Assembly (NCBI GenBank): GCA_964578535.1
Contig: CAZODI010000073.1
Span: forward strand, 1-11,584
Length of the DNA: 11,584 bases
From: PHBD01 sp964578535
GTDB taxonomy: Bacteria; Desulfobacterota; Syntrophia; Syntrophales; PHBD01
Direction of reading: 5' to 3'
Position 1 is the stretch's first letter, and the number at the start of each line of letters is the position of its first letter. Shown here piece after piece: positions 1 through 5,490 of the stretch. A program made the position numbers and the translations under genes. The notes under the pieces are model-generated. The model did no database searches. It was not told the DNA's origin and saw only the letters and a list, made by a program, of their open reading frames with translations.

Positions 1-42
1 CAATATGTCAGGTGACTCGGGTCATGATTCACGTCAACAAGT

Positions 43-80
43 AAAAAAACGAAAGGGGTCGCTTTCGCAACCCCCTCGTT
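43..80 (-). terminator. Intrinsic terminator of tRNA-Lys
   Basis: Read on the minus strand, a GC-rich hairpin with a GAAA tetraloop (arms around CGAGGGGGTTGC and GCGACCCCTTTCG, with small mismatches) is followed directly by seven T residues. It begins a few bases after the CCA end of the tRNA-Lys gene, so it most likely ends that transcript and any read-through from the CoA-transferase gene upstream. Confidence 0.85.
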
Positions 81-84
81 TATA

Positions 85-160
85 TGGTGGGCCCTGACGG
101 GATCGAACCGACGACCTTGTGATTAAGAGTCACCTGCTCTACCAGCTGAGCTAAGGGCCC
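85..160 (-). tRNA. tRNA-Lys (anticodon CTT)
   Basis: The reverse complement folds into a 76-nt cloverleaf: acceptor GGGCCCT paired with AGGGCCC, D-arm GCTC/GAGC, anticodon loop CTCTTAA (anticodon CTT, reading AAG), TTCGATC T-loop, discriminator A and an encoded CCA. Two pairs are broken. Position 27:43 at the top of the anticodon stem is G-A, and position 50:64 in the T-stem is T-T. The rest of the structure is intact, so I treat it as functional. An intrinsic terminator follows immediately downstream. Confidence 0.95.
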
Positions 161-421
161 GTGTGTGTTTTTGCAGAACGGAGGAGCCCTTTAGCGTAAT
201 ACCCGGGGCATTGCAAGCATTTTCTTGACCCGTCCCCCGGGGAATCATCTGGGCTGTTGTTTCATTCCCGATTTCGGTTGCCTACCCTTCGACCGTGACC
301 GTGATTACGGATCCGGTGGAGATGCCTGTTATCTCTCCCTTGTTCTCGGATTCCGCCCGCATGTTGGACGACCGGCGCACGGCGTTCCTGCCCTGGCCGT
401 CGGGCCGCCTCCGGGAACCGC
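161..421. other. Intergenic, no gene seen
   Basis: This 261-bp stretch lies between the tRNA-Lys gene and the stop codon of the CoA-transferase. It has only the weak tRNA promoter candidate at its left end. No T-run follows any hairpin after the CoA-transferase stop, so no intrinsic terminator is apparent. Short open frames here lack a ribosome binding site and resemble nothing I know. Confidence 0.6.
188..216 (-). promoter_or_regulatory. Candidate promoter for tRNA-Lys
   Basis: On the minus strand, TTGCAA (211-216) and TAAAGG (188-193) are separated by 17 bp and sit about 30 bp upstream of the tRNA 5' end. The -35 match is fair and the -10 match is poor, so this is tentative. The tRNA could instead be transcribed by read-through from the co-oriented CoA-transferase gene, because I see no terminator between them. 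Confidence 0.3.
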
Positions 422-1945
422 TCATTTCCCAGACTGGAATCCCTCGTCCCAATCATATCCCCAGACGGCGCTGCCCATGGGGATCTTGTACTTCCGGCGC
501 TCGTCGTAAGAGGGGTAGCGGCGTCCTTCGCTTCCACCCTCTGCGGGCAGCATGGAGACGGGGAACTTCGGCGGCAGGAGGCCGTGCTCTCGGGCCTCCC
601 TCTCCAGCCATTCCCGGTCGTCGGGATGGGCGATGGAAATCAGCGCTGCCGCCCGTTCGTAGCCGCTCAGGCCGCGCAGATTCACAATGCCGTATTCGGT
701 GCATACATAGTTGGCGAACTGGGCCGGCACGTCCACCGTCGACCCTTCCGGAAGGAATGGCACGATCCGGGAGGTGCCATGCTTGCTCCGGGAGGTCATG
801 GACGCCACACCGCGTCCACCCCGGGACTGGGCACAGAACGTCACGAACTGAAAATAGCCGCCCGTGGAGGAGATCGGCCGCTTCTCATAAAAGCCGGAGC
901 ACTGCTGTCCCAGGAGATCGACGGCCACGCAATTGTCTATGGCGATCATGTTGTCGATCCGGGTCAGGACGTTCAGATTGTTCGTGTAGTCGATGTCATA
1001 GACGGCCATCGCCTGGTTCCGGTGAATCGTGTCGTAGTACCACTTCACGTCCACGGGGAAGGCAAAAGACCAGACGCTCCTTCCCCGGTCTATGCTCTTG
1101 TAGGCGTTCGTCACCTGCCCCGACTCCATGAGCTTGATGAGCCCCACGTTCATCATTTCGGTATGGATCCCGAGATCCTTGAATCCGGCATCCGCCATGG
1201 CGGCGACGCAGGCCGAGGGCAGCGAGCCGATGCCGAGCTGGATCACGTCGCGGTCCCGCATGATCGTCATGACGTTCCTGGCTACGGCCTCTTCCTCGGG
1301 CTTCGCCCGAATGACCCGCTCGTTGATCTGCGGCCACCTGTACTTCTCGCAGTCCACCTCGACCCAGTAGTCGATCTCGTCGATGTGGATCGTGTTGAAG
1401 CGTCCGCCTTCCGCCCAGGGATAGTCGGAGCGCACCTCGAAGACGATCTTCTTCGCCGTCTGACGGAAGATGTTGCAGTTGTTCGTCCCGTAGGACATAT
1501 TGAAATAGCCGTGCTCGTCCGGGGCCGTGGCGGCGTTGAACCACCAGTCCATCCCCCGCTTCTCGCGAACGGCGCCGGTGAACCGGTAGTGGTGGGCCCA
1601 CATTCCATAAGCCCAGCCCCACTGGGCCCAGTCGGTGACATTGTACGTGTCGCGGGCCCTACGGTTCCATGGAAAAAAGAAGAATTCATGGACGGTGTGA
1701 TACTCCTGCCTCGGATCGATCTGCTGCAATTCAAGGTGGGGATAGAACATCGCGTACATCCAGAATTCGATGTTCTTCAACTGGCCGAGTCCTCCGCCGA
1801 GCCGCTTCGCCACCGCCTCGGTACAGACCGTGGAATCGCCCCCGACGCTGCCGTGGTTGATCCAGTCACCCGATTTCACCATTTCGGCGATCTGCTCCGG
1901 TGTCCTTTTCTTGTCCCTGATCTTCTGCTGCACCGGTGTCGTCAT
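422..1945 (-). CDS. Acetyl-CoA hydrolase/CoA-transferase family protein
   Basis: This 507-residue cytosolic enzyme is likely to move CoA between an acyl-CoA and a free acid such as acetate, or to hydrolyse acyl-CoA. Visible family marks are the N-terminal GDWINHGSVGG segment (residues 26-36), QLGIGSLP (236-243), LGIHTEMMNVGL (258-269), AIDNCVAVDLLGQ (335-347) and the C-terminal CTEYGIVNLRGLS followed by IAHPDDREWL (415-447). By family analogy Glu263 in HTEM is the glutamate that forms the CoA thioester. The usual GGQxDF segment reads GGYFQF here (362-367), and residues 61-120 are unusually rich in Trp, Tyr and Phe, so this is a divergent subgroup. The start was chosen because AGGAGG lies 5 bases before ATG at 1943-1945; an upstream in-frame ATG at 2008 has no such site. 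The substrate cannot be read from sequence. Organisms with syntrophic or fermentative lifestyles often carry several such genes. Confidence 0.88.
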   Translation of the reverse strand: MTTPVQQKIRDKKRTPEQIAEMVKSGDWINHGSVGGDSTVCTEAVAKRLGGGLGQLKNIEFWMYAMFYPHLELQQIDPRQEYHTVHEFFFFPWNRRARDTYNVTDWAQWGWAYGMWAHHYRFTGAVREKRGMDWWFNAATAPDEHGYFNMSYGTNNCNIFRQTAKKIVFEVRSDYPWAEGGRFNTIHIDEIDYWVEVDCEKYRWPQINERVIRAKPEEEAVARNVMTIMRDRDVIQLGIGSLPSACVAAMADAGFKDLGIHTEMMNVGLIKLMESGQVTNAYKSIDRGRSVWSFAFPVDVKWYYDTIHRNQAMAVYDIDYTNNLNVLTRIDNMIAIDNCVAVDLLGQQCSGFYEKRPISSTGGYFQFVTFCAQSRGGRGVASMTSRSKHGTSRIVPFLPEGSTVDVPAQFANYVCTEYGIVNLRGLSGYERAAALISIAHPDDREWLEREAREHGLLPPKFPVSMLPAEGGSEGRRYPSYDERRKYKIPMGSAVWGYDWDEGFQSGK

Positions 1946-2165
1946 TGCATCCTCCTGCTGAAGCCTGTCCTGATCCCCGGTCCTCGTCGAGAAGAAAACC
2001 TCCTGCATCCGGTTTCACATGCAGGACGGCATGAAAATCAGGAACGGTTGAAAAATGGACAAATGGAAACAGACTGCACACTGCCGGTGAACGCGCGGGA
2101 AACGTCCGGATTCCAGGATAGGGCGGTCCCGCAGGGAAACAGAGATTCATTCTTCGAATCGTCGG

Positions 2166-2177
2166 GACGGATCCGTC
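2166..2177. repeat. 12-bp perfect palindrome
   Basis: GACGGATCCGTC is identical to its reverse complement. It lies about 30 bp downstream of the candidate -10 of the CoA-transferase promoter, in its presumed 5' leader. It could be an operator or a chance palindrome; no regulator gene adjoins it. Confidence 0.4.
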
Positions 2178-2204
2178 AAGACCCGCCGCACCGGACGACT
2201 TTTT

Positions 2205-2232
2205 GATTAACGGATGCTGCGTCTTCTGTCAA
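2205..2232 (-). promoter_or_regulatory. Candidate promoter for CoA-transferase
   Basis: On the minus strand a perfect TTGACA (2227-2232) is followed after 16 bp by TTAATC (2205-2210), which is a poor -10. If real, the transcript would carry a leader of about 250 nt before the ATG at 1945. No better sigma-70 or sigma-54 pair was seen closer to the gene. Confidence 0.3.
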
Positions 2233-2287
2233 GGAAGGGAGGGGAATGGACAAGGATGATCGTATGGTACATGGCTATCATGCATTC

Positions 2288-2339
2288 TTTGCTGCGTCGG
2301 CTGCAGCAGATGGTCCTCTGCTGCAGCCGAGCGTGCAGA
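2288..2339. repeat. Long inverted repeat (14-bp perfect core)
   Basis: Arms 2297-2310 (TCGGCTGCAGCAGA) and 2317-2330 (TCTGCTGCAGCCGA) are perfectly complementary around the 6-base loop TGGTCC. With one-base bulges the stem can continue to about 2288 and 2339. In plus orientation it is followed four bases later by five T residues (2344-2348), so it resembles an intrinsic terminator, but no plus-strand gene precedes it. It could end an unseen small RNA or be a protein-binding cruciform. Confidence 0.75.
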
Positions 2340-2391
2340 ACCCTTTTTGTCAGGAAAAAGCATGGCCGCGTCGACCTCTTTCGCCTGCAGG

Positions 2392-2403
2392 AATACATGT
2401 ATT
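2392..2403. repeat. 12-bp perfect palindrome, operator-like
   Basis: AATACATGTATT equals its own reverse complement and marks the left edge of the AT-rich island. It lies about 35 bp upstream of the candidate -35 for the AMIN-like gene. AT-rich dyads of this kind are typical of helix-turn-helix repressor or activator sites, but no matching regulator is in the window. Confidence 0.45.
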
Positions 2404-2425
2404 GAGTATACACATTATCCCCTCT

Positions 2426-2441
2426 ATCAATCCGCATTGAT
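2426..2441. repeat. Inverted repeat overlapping a candidate -35
   Basis: ATCAAT-CCGC-ATTGAT forms a perfect 6-bp dyad with a 4-bp spacer. Its right arm overlaps the candidate -35 TTGATC (2437-2442) of the AMIN-like gene, the position expected for a repressor operator. Confidence 0.4.
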
Positions 2442-2464
2442 CCTACGATAAAATTAAGTATTTT
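2437..2464 (+). promoter_or_regulatory. Candidate promoter for the AMIN-like gene
   Basis: TTGATC (2437-2442) and TATTTT (2459-2464) are separated by 16 bp. Each matches four of six consensus bases and they lie in an AT-rich island that stands out from the GC-rich surroundings. The leader to the ATG at 2630 would be about 160 nt. Confidence 0.4.
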
Positions 2465-2629
2465 GAACGCAATCCGCAGCCTTACTCATCCAGATTCCCC
2501 TTTTCCGGACCGGCTTTGGGAGATCCTCGGATGTTCCCGGAACGGATCAGCTGCCTTGAAGACCAGCCTGAATGGCCGCAATTCGGAGGCTCCCGGGATC
2601 AGAACGCTCCGTTTAAGAGAGGGTAGAAC

Positions 2630-3139
2630 ATGACACAGACTGAAAAAAGGATTTCCCGCCTTCCAGCAACCCATCCCGTTCATTCCTGCGCAGCGAATCG
2701 TCCGGATGGGGCAGCCACCGTATCGAGTCGCGAACAGGGACGGCTTCAACGCGAAAGCCTGCTGAAGGGGTACAGACATGACACGCCTGTCCTCGTAAAA
2801 AGTATCCACCTGACACTTGATCATGGCGGGATGGAAAGGGTCCATATTGAACTGGACCGCTACCAGAAACCCGTTTTCATGAGCGCATTGGAGGGGGACG
2901 AGCCGAGGGTAAGCGTGGCCCTGAAGGATGCAAAACTGGATCACGGCGTCCAGAACAGCATTCACGCCGGCGGACGGTTTCTTCGTTGCGTCCGCGCCGA
3001 CGCAAACGGAACGGGCAACGGACTGAGCATCGTCCTGGACCTGTGCCCCGACTCGAACTGCCAGGTGCGCTACACCCACTGCCTGGGAACCAATCTCCTC
3101 CGCATCGACCTTTCCGACGATCATCGCAAAAAGACATGA
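2630..3139 (+). CDS. Stand-alone AMIN-like domain protein
   Basis: This 169-residue protein has an N-terminal 45-50 residues that look disordered and polar, followed by one domain (about 55-162) with the AMIN pattern. That pattern is alternating beta strands with ERVHIELD (69-76), DEPRVSVALKDAKL (90-103), GGRFLRCVRA (114-123), GLSIVLDL (131-138) and a closing LLRIDLS (156-162). AMIN domains normally sit in periplasmic proteins such as PilQ secretins and AmiC amidases, where they bind peptidoglycan or partner proteins. Here there is no signal peptide or membrane segment, and the domain has four cysteines (120, 139, 144, 151), which is unusual. The start at 2630 has a GAGAGGG site six bases upstream. 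A strong terminator follows about 75 bp after the stop. The gene has no operon partner. The family call comes from pattern recognition, not a search, and the function is unknown. Confidence 0.68.
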   Translation: MTQTEKRISRLPATHPVHSCAANRPDGAATVSSREQGRLQRESLLKGYRHDTPVLVKSIHLTLDHGGMERVHIELDRYQKPVFMSALEGDEPRVSVALKDAKLDHGVQNSIHAGGRFLRCVRADANGTGNGLSIVLDLCPDSNCQVRYTHCLGTNLLRIDLSDDHRKKT

Positions 3140-3211
3140 ACCGGCTGACGGGGCACCCGGCATCCTGCTGCGCGCATTTCCGTTTCTGATTCCGAAGAAG
3201 ATCCAACGAAG

Positions 3212-3255
3212 AAAAAAGCCAGGGAACCGTCAACCGGCAGTTCCCTGGCTTTTTT
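3212..3255. terminator. Bidirectional intrinsic terminator
   Basis: Arms 3212-3227 and 3240-3255 are perfectly complementary over 16 bp (A6-GCCAGGGAAC and GTTCCCTGGC-T6) with a 12-base loop. It has six T residues at the 3' side in both directions, so it can end both the plus-strand AMIN-like transcript and the minus-strand tRNA transcript. Its last base (3255) is also the final A of the tRNA-Arg CCA end. Confidence 0.92.
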
Positions 3256-3331
3256 GGCGCGCCCGGCACGATTCGAACGTGCGACCAACAGGTTCGAAGC
3301 CTGCGACTCTATCCAGCTGAGCTACGGGCGC
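3255..3331 (-). tRNA. tRNA-Arg (anticodon TCG)
   Basis: The reverse complement gives a 77-nt cloverleaf: acceptor GCGCCCG with CGGGCGC, D-arm GCTC/GAGT with one wobble, anticodon loop CTTCGAA (anticodon TCG, reading CGA and related CGN codons), fully paired T-stem GCACG/CGTGC, discriminator G and encoded CCA. It is the last gene of the three-tRNA cluster, 17 bp after tRNA-His, and abuts the terminator. Confidence 0.96.
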
Positions 3332-3348
3332 ATCGGGAAAGGAAAGGA

Positions 3349-3426
3349 TGGGGTGAGTGAAGGGACTTGAACCCTCAACCTCCGGGGCCACAACCCGGCA
3401 CTCTAACCAATTGAGCTACACCCACC
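3349..3426 (-). tRNA. tRNA-His (anticodon GTG)
   Basis: The cloverleaf has acceptor GTGGGTG with CACTCAC, anticodon loop TTGTGGC (anticodon GTG), T-loop TTCAAGT and an encoded CCA. The base before the acceptor is G (complement of 3426) and the discriminator is C (complement of 3352). This gives the G-1:C73 pair that histidyl-tRNA synthetase recognises in bacteria. It lies 9 bp after tRNA-Arg(TCT). Confidence 0.96.
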
Positions 3427-3435
3427 ACGAATATC

Positions 3436-3512
<77 letters not shown>

Positions 3513-3519
3513 ATCCGGC

Positions 3520-3552
3520 AGCATCCTCCAGGTCTTCTGAAAGGAGGATGCT
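3520..3552 (-). repeat. Leader hairpin of the tRNA cluster
   Basis: AGCATCCTCC (3520-3529) and GGAGGATGCT (3543-3552) form a perfect 10-bp inverted repeat with a 13-base loop. It lies between the candidate -10 and the first tRNA, so it would be the 5' leader structure of the precursor transcript. It could be a processing signal. With no T-run it is not an intrinsic terminator for the gene upstream. Confidence 0.6.
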
Positions 3553-3580
3553 CATTACCCCCTTTGCCGTTCTTTGTCAA
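3552..3580 (-). promoter_or_regulatory. Promoter of the Arg-His-Arg tRNA cluster
   Basis: On the minus strand a perfect TTGACA (3575-3580) is followed after exactly 17 bp by TAATGA (3552-3557), about 40 bp before the first tRNA. The -35 starts 15 bp after the stop codon of the secreted-protein gene, giving the tRNAs their own promoter. Confidence 0.55.
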
Positions 3581-3595
3581 GGCGAAACCCGGCCG

Positions 3596-5338
3596 TTATC
3601 GCACGTATCCGGCGATGCCGTCGAACTGGTACCCCTTTTTCTGCATGCCCTCGCCGTTCGGGTCGGTCGTGAAGAAATGGACGCCCCGGGAGGGGTGGTA
3701 CCACCGGTACAGCTCCCGCGACTGGGCCAGGCGGAACGTGGCGATGTTCCCGATGGATCCTTCCAGGATGTATCCCTGCAGGTTCTTGCCGCCGCCCTGC
3801 AGGTCATAACCGTAGAAGCGGTCTCCCTTTCTCGGGTTGTACCAGCGGTAGAAGCTTGTCGTCCCCGGTGCTCCCGGACTGAAAAGCCGGAAGGCGATCC
3901 CCTCCCTCACATATCCACCGGCCTGCAGGTGCGCCTGCTCGGCCTGGGGATTCGTCGTGAGGAAATAGTCCGTGCCCCGGGCATAGCGAAAGACATTCAG
4001 CAGCCGGGTCGCGCTCTCCGTCGTCACCTCGAGGGAGATCTCCATGAGCCGGTCCCCCCCGTTCGAGGCGAAGAGGATCTGGTCGGCATACCATCCGGGA
4101 GTCAGATGCTGCGTGTTCACGACGACGTTGACATAGTCCGTCTCCCGAAATGTTCTCCCGGATTTCGGATAGACATTGATCCATCCAGCAGGCCCTTTCT
4201 GGACCTGCTTCCCCTCGATCCGGACCCCCTGGAGGACAGCCCGACCCGCCGTGCTCACAAACGTCAGAGCATGGGGTCCGTCGCCCAGGTCCTTCGCCAG
4301 GAGCGTCTCCGCCGATTCTCTCTCTTCGGCCCGGCACCGCACGGTCTGCAGGAACCGGTCATCCAGATAGACATTCAGTTCGCCCCCGTCCGGTTCCTTC
4401 CAGTAATACAGGGTAATCCCCGTTCCGCAAAATTTCAGTTTCAGGCTGTTCGAACGGCCGGTGCCCACGGGGTATCCCTCTTCCTCCAGCCAGACCGCAC
4501 CGGACAAGTCGAGCGACGATTTCAGGGTCGCCGGAGGCGCGTAGGAGCCTTTGCCCTTCACCGCCTCGCTGAAAAAGGAGACGTATCGGCCCGGCGGCGG
4601 CCAGAAACTCTTTTCCTGGCCATGCTCCCCTTTGAGATCGACGGACCATTTGAGGATGTCTTTTCCGCGGTTCGTCAATTCAACCCTTCCGGCGACCCGC
4701 TCCCCGACACCGACCGTCCCGAGATCGAGGCGGAGCGGGTTCAGATGAATGAGGGGCTGCATTTCCGGACGGATCACATGGTAGCGGAAGAAAATACTTC
4801 GGGCTCCTCCCGTGGAGTTGATCCGGATGATCTCACGGTGAACACCCGGCACGGCGTCCCGTCTGCAGGTCATGGACCGCTCCCCGGCGACCAGCGTCAG
4901 GACCAGGGGCATTGCCCCCTCTTTGCCGGCATCTCCATTGATACCAGAGGTGTCCCGGATGTATTTGAGCCGGACCGGGATTTCCAGCGCCCGGACATCC
5001 AGATGGCCGCTCAATCCCTCTCCGGGGGAGCATGACCAGCCCTCCGGGGGGGCCAGTGTCCACTGGAGCGATCCTCCGCCCAGGTTTTTCAGTACGAATG
5101 CCGCCGTTTCCGGGCTGCCGGTGCCGATGGGTCCGAAATCGATCTCCCGCGGGGTAACGGTCAGAAGGGGCGATACGACGACAGGGCCCTGCTGGGCCAG
5201 GATTCGCTTCCCCGCCGGAGCCGCCGGTTTCGCGGATGCCGCCGATGCCTCCCGGATATAGGGGGTGAGATGGACCGGAAACAAACCGATCAGAAGAAGC
5301 AAAAGGACGATTTTTGAGAAAAAGCGATAGGACGCCAT
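3596..5338 (-). CDS. Secreted modular protein with BACON/HYDIN-like and DUF5648-type domains
   Basis: This 580-residue protein is predicted to be exported: residues 1-36 form a signal peptide with a basic start, the hydrophobic run IVLLLLLIGLF and an ASAASA cleavage region. A first beta-sandwich of BACON/HYDIN (ASH) type begins near 58 (VTPREIDFGPIGTG, LKNLGGGSLQWTL). A second starts near 196 (LRLDLGTVGVGE, LTNRGKDILKWSV) and appears to finish at 384-440 (GWINVYPKSG, LTPGWYADQILFASNGG). Between these halves, about 250-376 resembles a galactose-binding-like domain (FCGTGITLYYW, GGELNVYLDDRFLQTV, LGDGPHALTFVS). The C-terminus (446-580) holds three repeats with YFLTTNP, FYRWYNPRKGDRFYGYD and LYRWYHPSRGVHFFTTDPNGEG, typical of DUF5648. 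No catalytic motif was seen, so a binding or adhesive role at the cell surface or outside is inferred. The start at 5338 was preferred over 5380 because the signal peptide then begins properly; its GGGG ribosome site is weak. Confidence 0.82.
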   Translation of the reverse strand: MASYRFFSKIVLLLLLIGLFPVHLTPYIREASAASAKPAAPAGKRILAQQGPVVVSPLLTVTPREIDFGPIGTGSPETAAFVLKNLGGGSLQWTLAPPEGWSCSPGEGLSGHLDVRALEIPVRLKYIRDTSGINGDAGKEGAMPLVLTLVAGERSMTCRRDAVPGVHREIIRINSTGGARSIFFRYHVIRPEMQPLIHLNPLRLDLGTVGVGERVAGRVELTNRGKDILKWSVDLKGEHGQEKSFWPPPGRYVSFFSEAVKGKGSYAPPATLKSSLDLSGAVWLEEEGYPVGTGRSNSLKLKFCGTGITLYYWKEPDGGELNVYLDDRFLQTVRCRAEERESAETLLAKDLGDGPHALTFVSTAGRAVLQGVRIEGKQVQKGPAGWINVYPKSGRTFRETDYVNVVVNTQHLTPGWYADQILFASNGGDRLMEISLEVTTESATRLLNVFRYARGTDYFLTTNPQAEQAHLQAGGYVREGIAFRLFSPGAPGTTSFYRWYNPRKGDRFYGYDLQGGGKNLQGYILEGSIGNIATFRLAQSRELYRWYHPSRGVHFFTTDPNGEGMQKKGYQFDGIAGYVR

Positions 5339-5404
5339 GACAGAATCCCCGCGAAAATGGATCCTGTGTATCTGAAACATGCATATTTCGCAATGCTTTT
5401 TCCC

Positions 5405-5445
5405 TTTTTTAAAAAACTTGACACCGGAAAATCATTCTGTATACG
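5405..5445 (+). promoter_or_regulatory. Promoter of the dprA operon with A/T tract
   Basis: TTGACA (5418-5423) and TATACG (5440-5445) are separated by 16 bp, matching six and four consensus bases. A T6A6 palindrome (5405-5416) lies just upstream of the -35, where an UP-like or bent-DNA element would act. Transcription would begin near 5452. The same region is the upstream DNA of the divergent secreted-protein gene. Confidence 0.65.
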
Positions 5446-5490
5446 TAACGCGCCTTCCGGGTGCCGACAAGCCGGATCCACCTCGCACAC

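Larger units (their letters stand above)
1946..2629. other. 684-bp gene-free regulatory region
   Basis: This region separates the divergent CoA-transferase and AMIN-like genes. It holds a 12-bp palindrome (2166-2177), a TTGACA element facing the CoA-transferase (2227-2232), a long hairpin (2288-2339), a second 12-bp palindrome (2392-2403), and an AT-rich island near 2392-2465 with an inverted repeat and a plus-strand promoter candidate. A 64-codon plus-strand frame from ATG 2246 follows a purine-rich AAGGGAGGGGA stretch. It encodes nothing recognisable and runs through the hairpin, so I do not call it a gene. Confidence 0.6.

Noticed and set aside
584..2206. 540-codon plus-strand frame opposite the CoA-transferase
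   Set aside because: It is an antisense shadow caused by high-GC codon use. The minus-strand protein has clear family motifs and the antisense product has none.
2246..2440. 64-codon plus-strand frame after a purine-rich AAGGGAGGGGA stretch
   Set aside because: The good ribosome-like site is tempting, but the product has no recognisable pattern, other frames in the same region are equally open, and the frame runs through the long inverted repeat.
2461..2629. Possible riboswitch in the leader of the AMIN-like gene
   Set aside because: Small dyads such as GGGA/TCCC occur, but I recognise no conserved riboswitch core and the GC-rich sequence makes chance pairing common.
2486..3163. 225-codon minus-strand frame overlapping the AMIN-like gene
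   Set aside because: It has no ribosome site or family pattern, while the plus-strand frame has both and is followed by a terminator.
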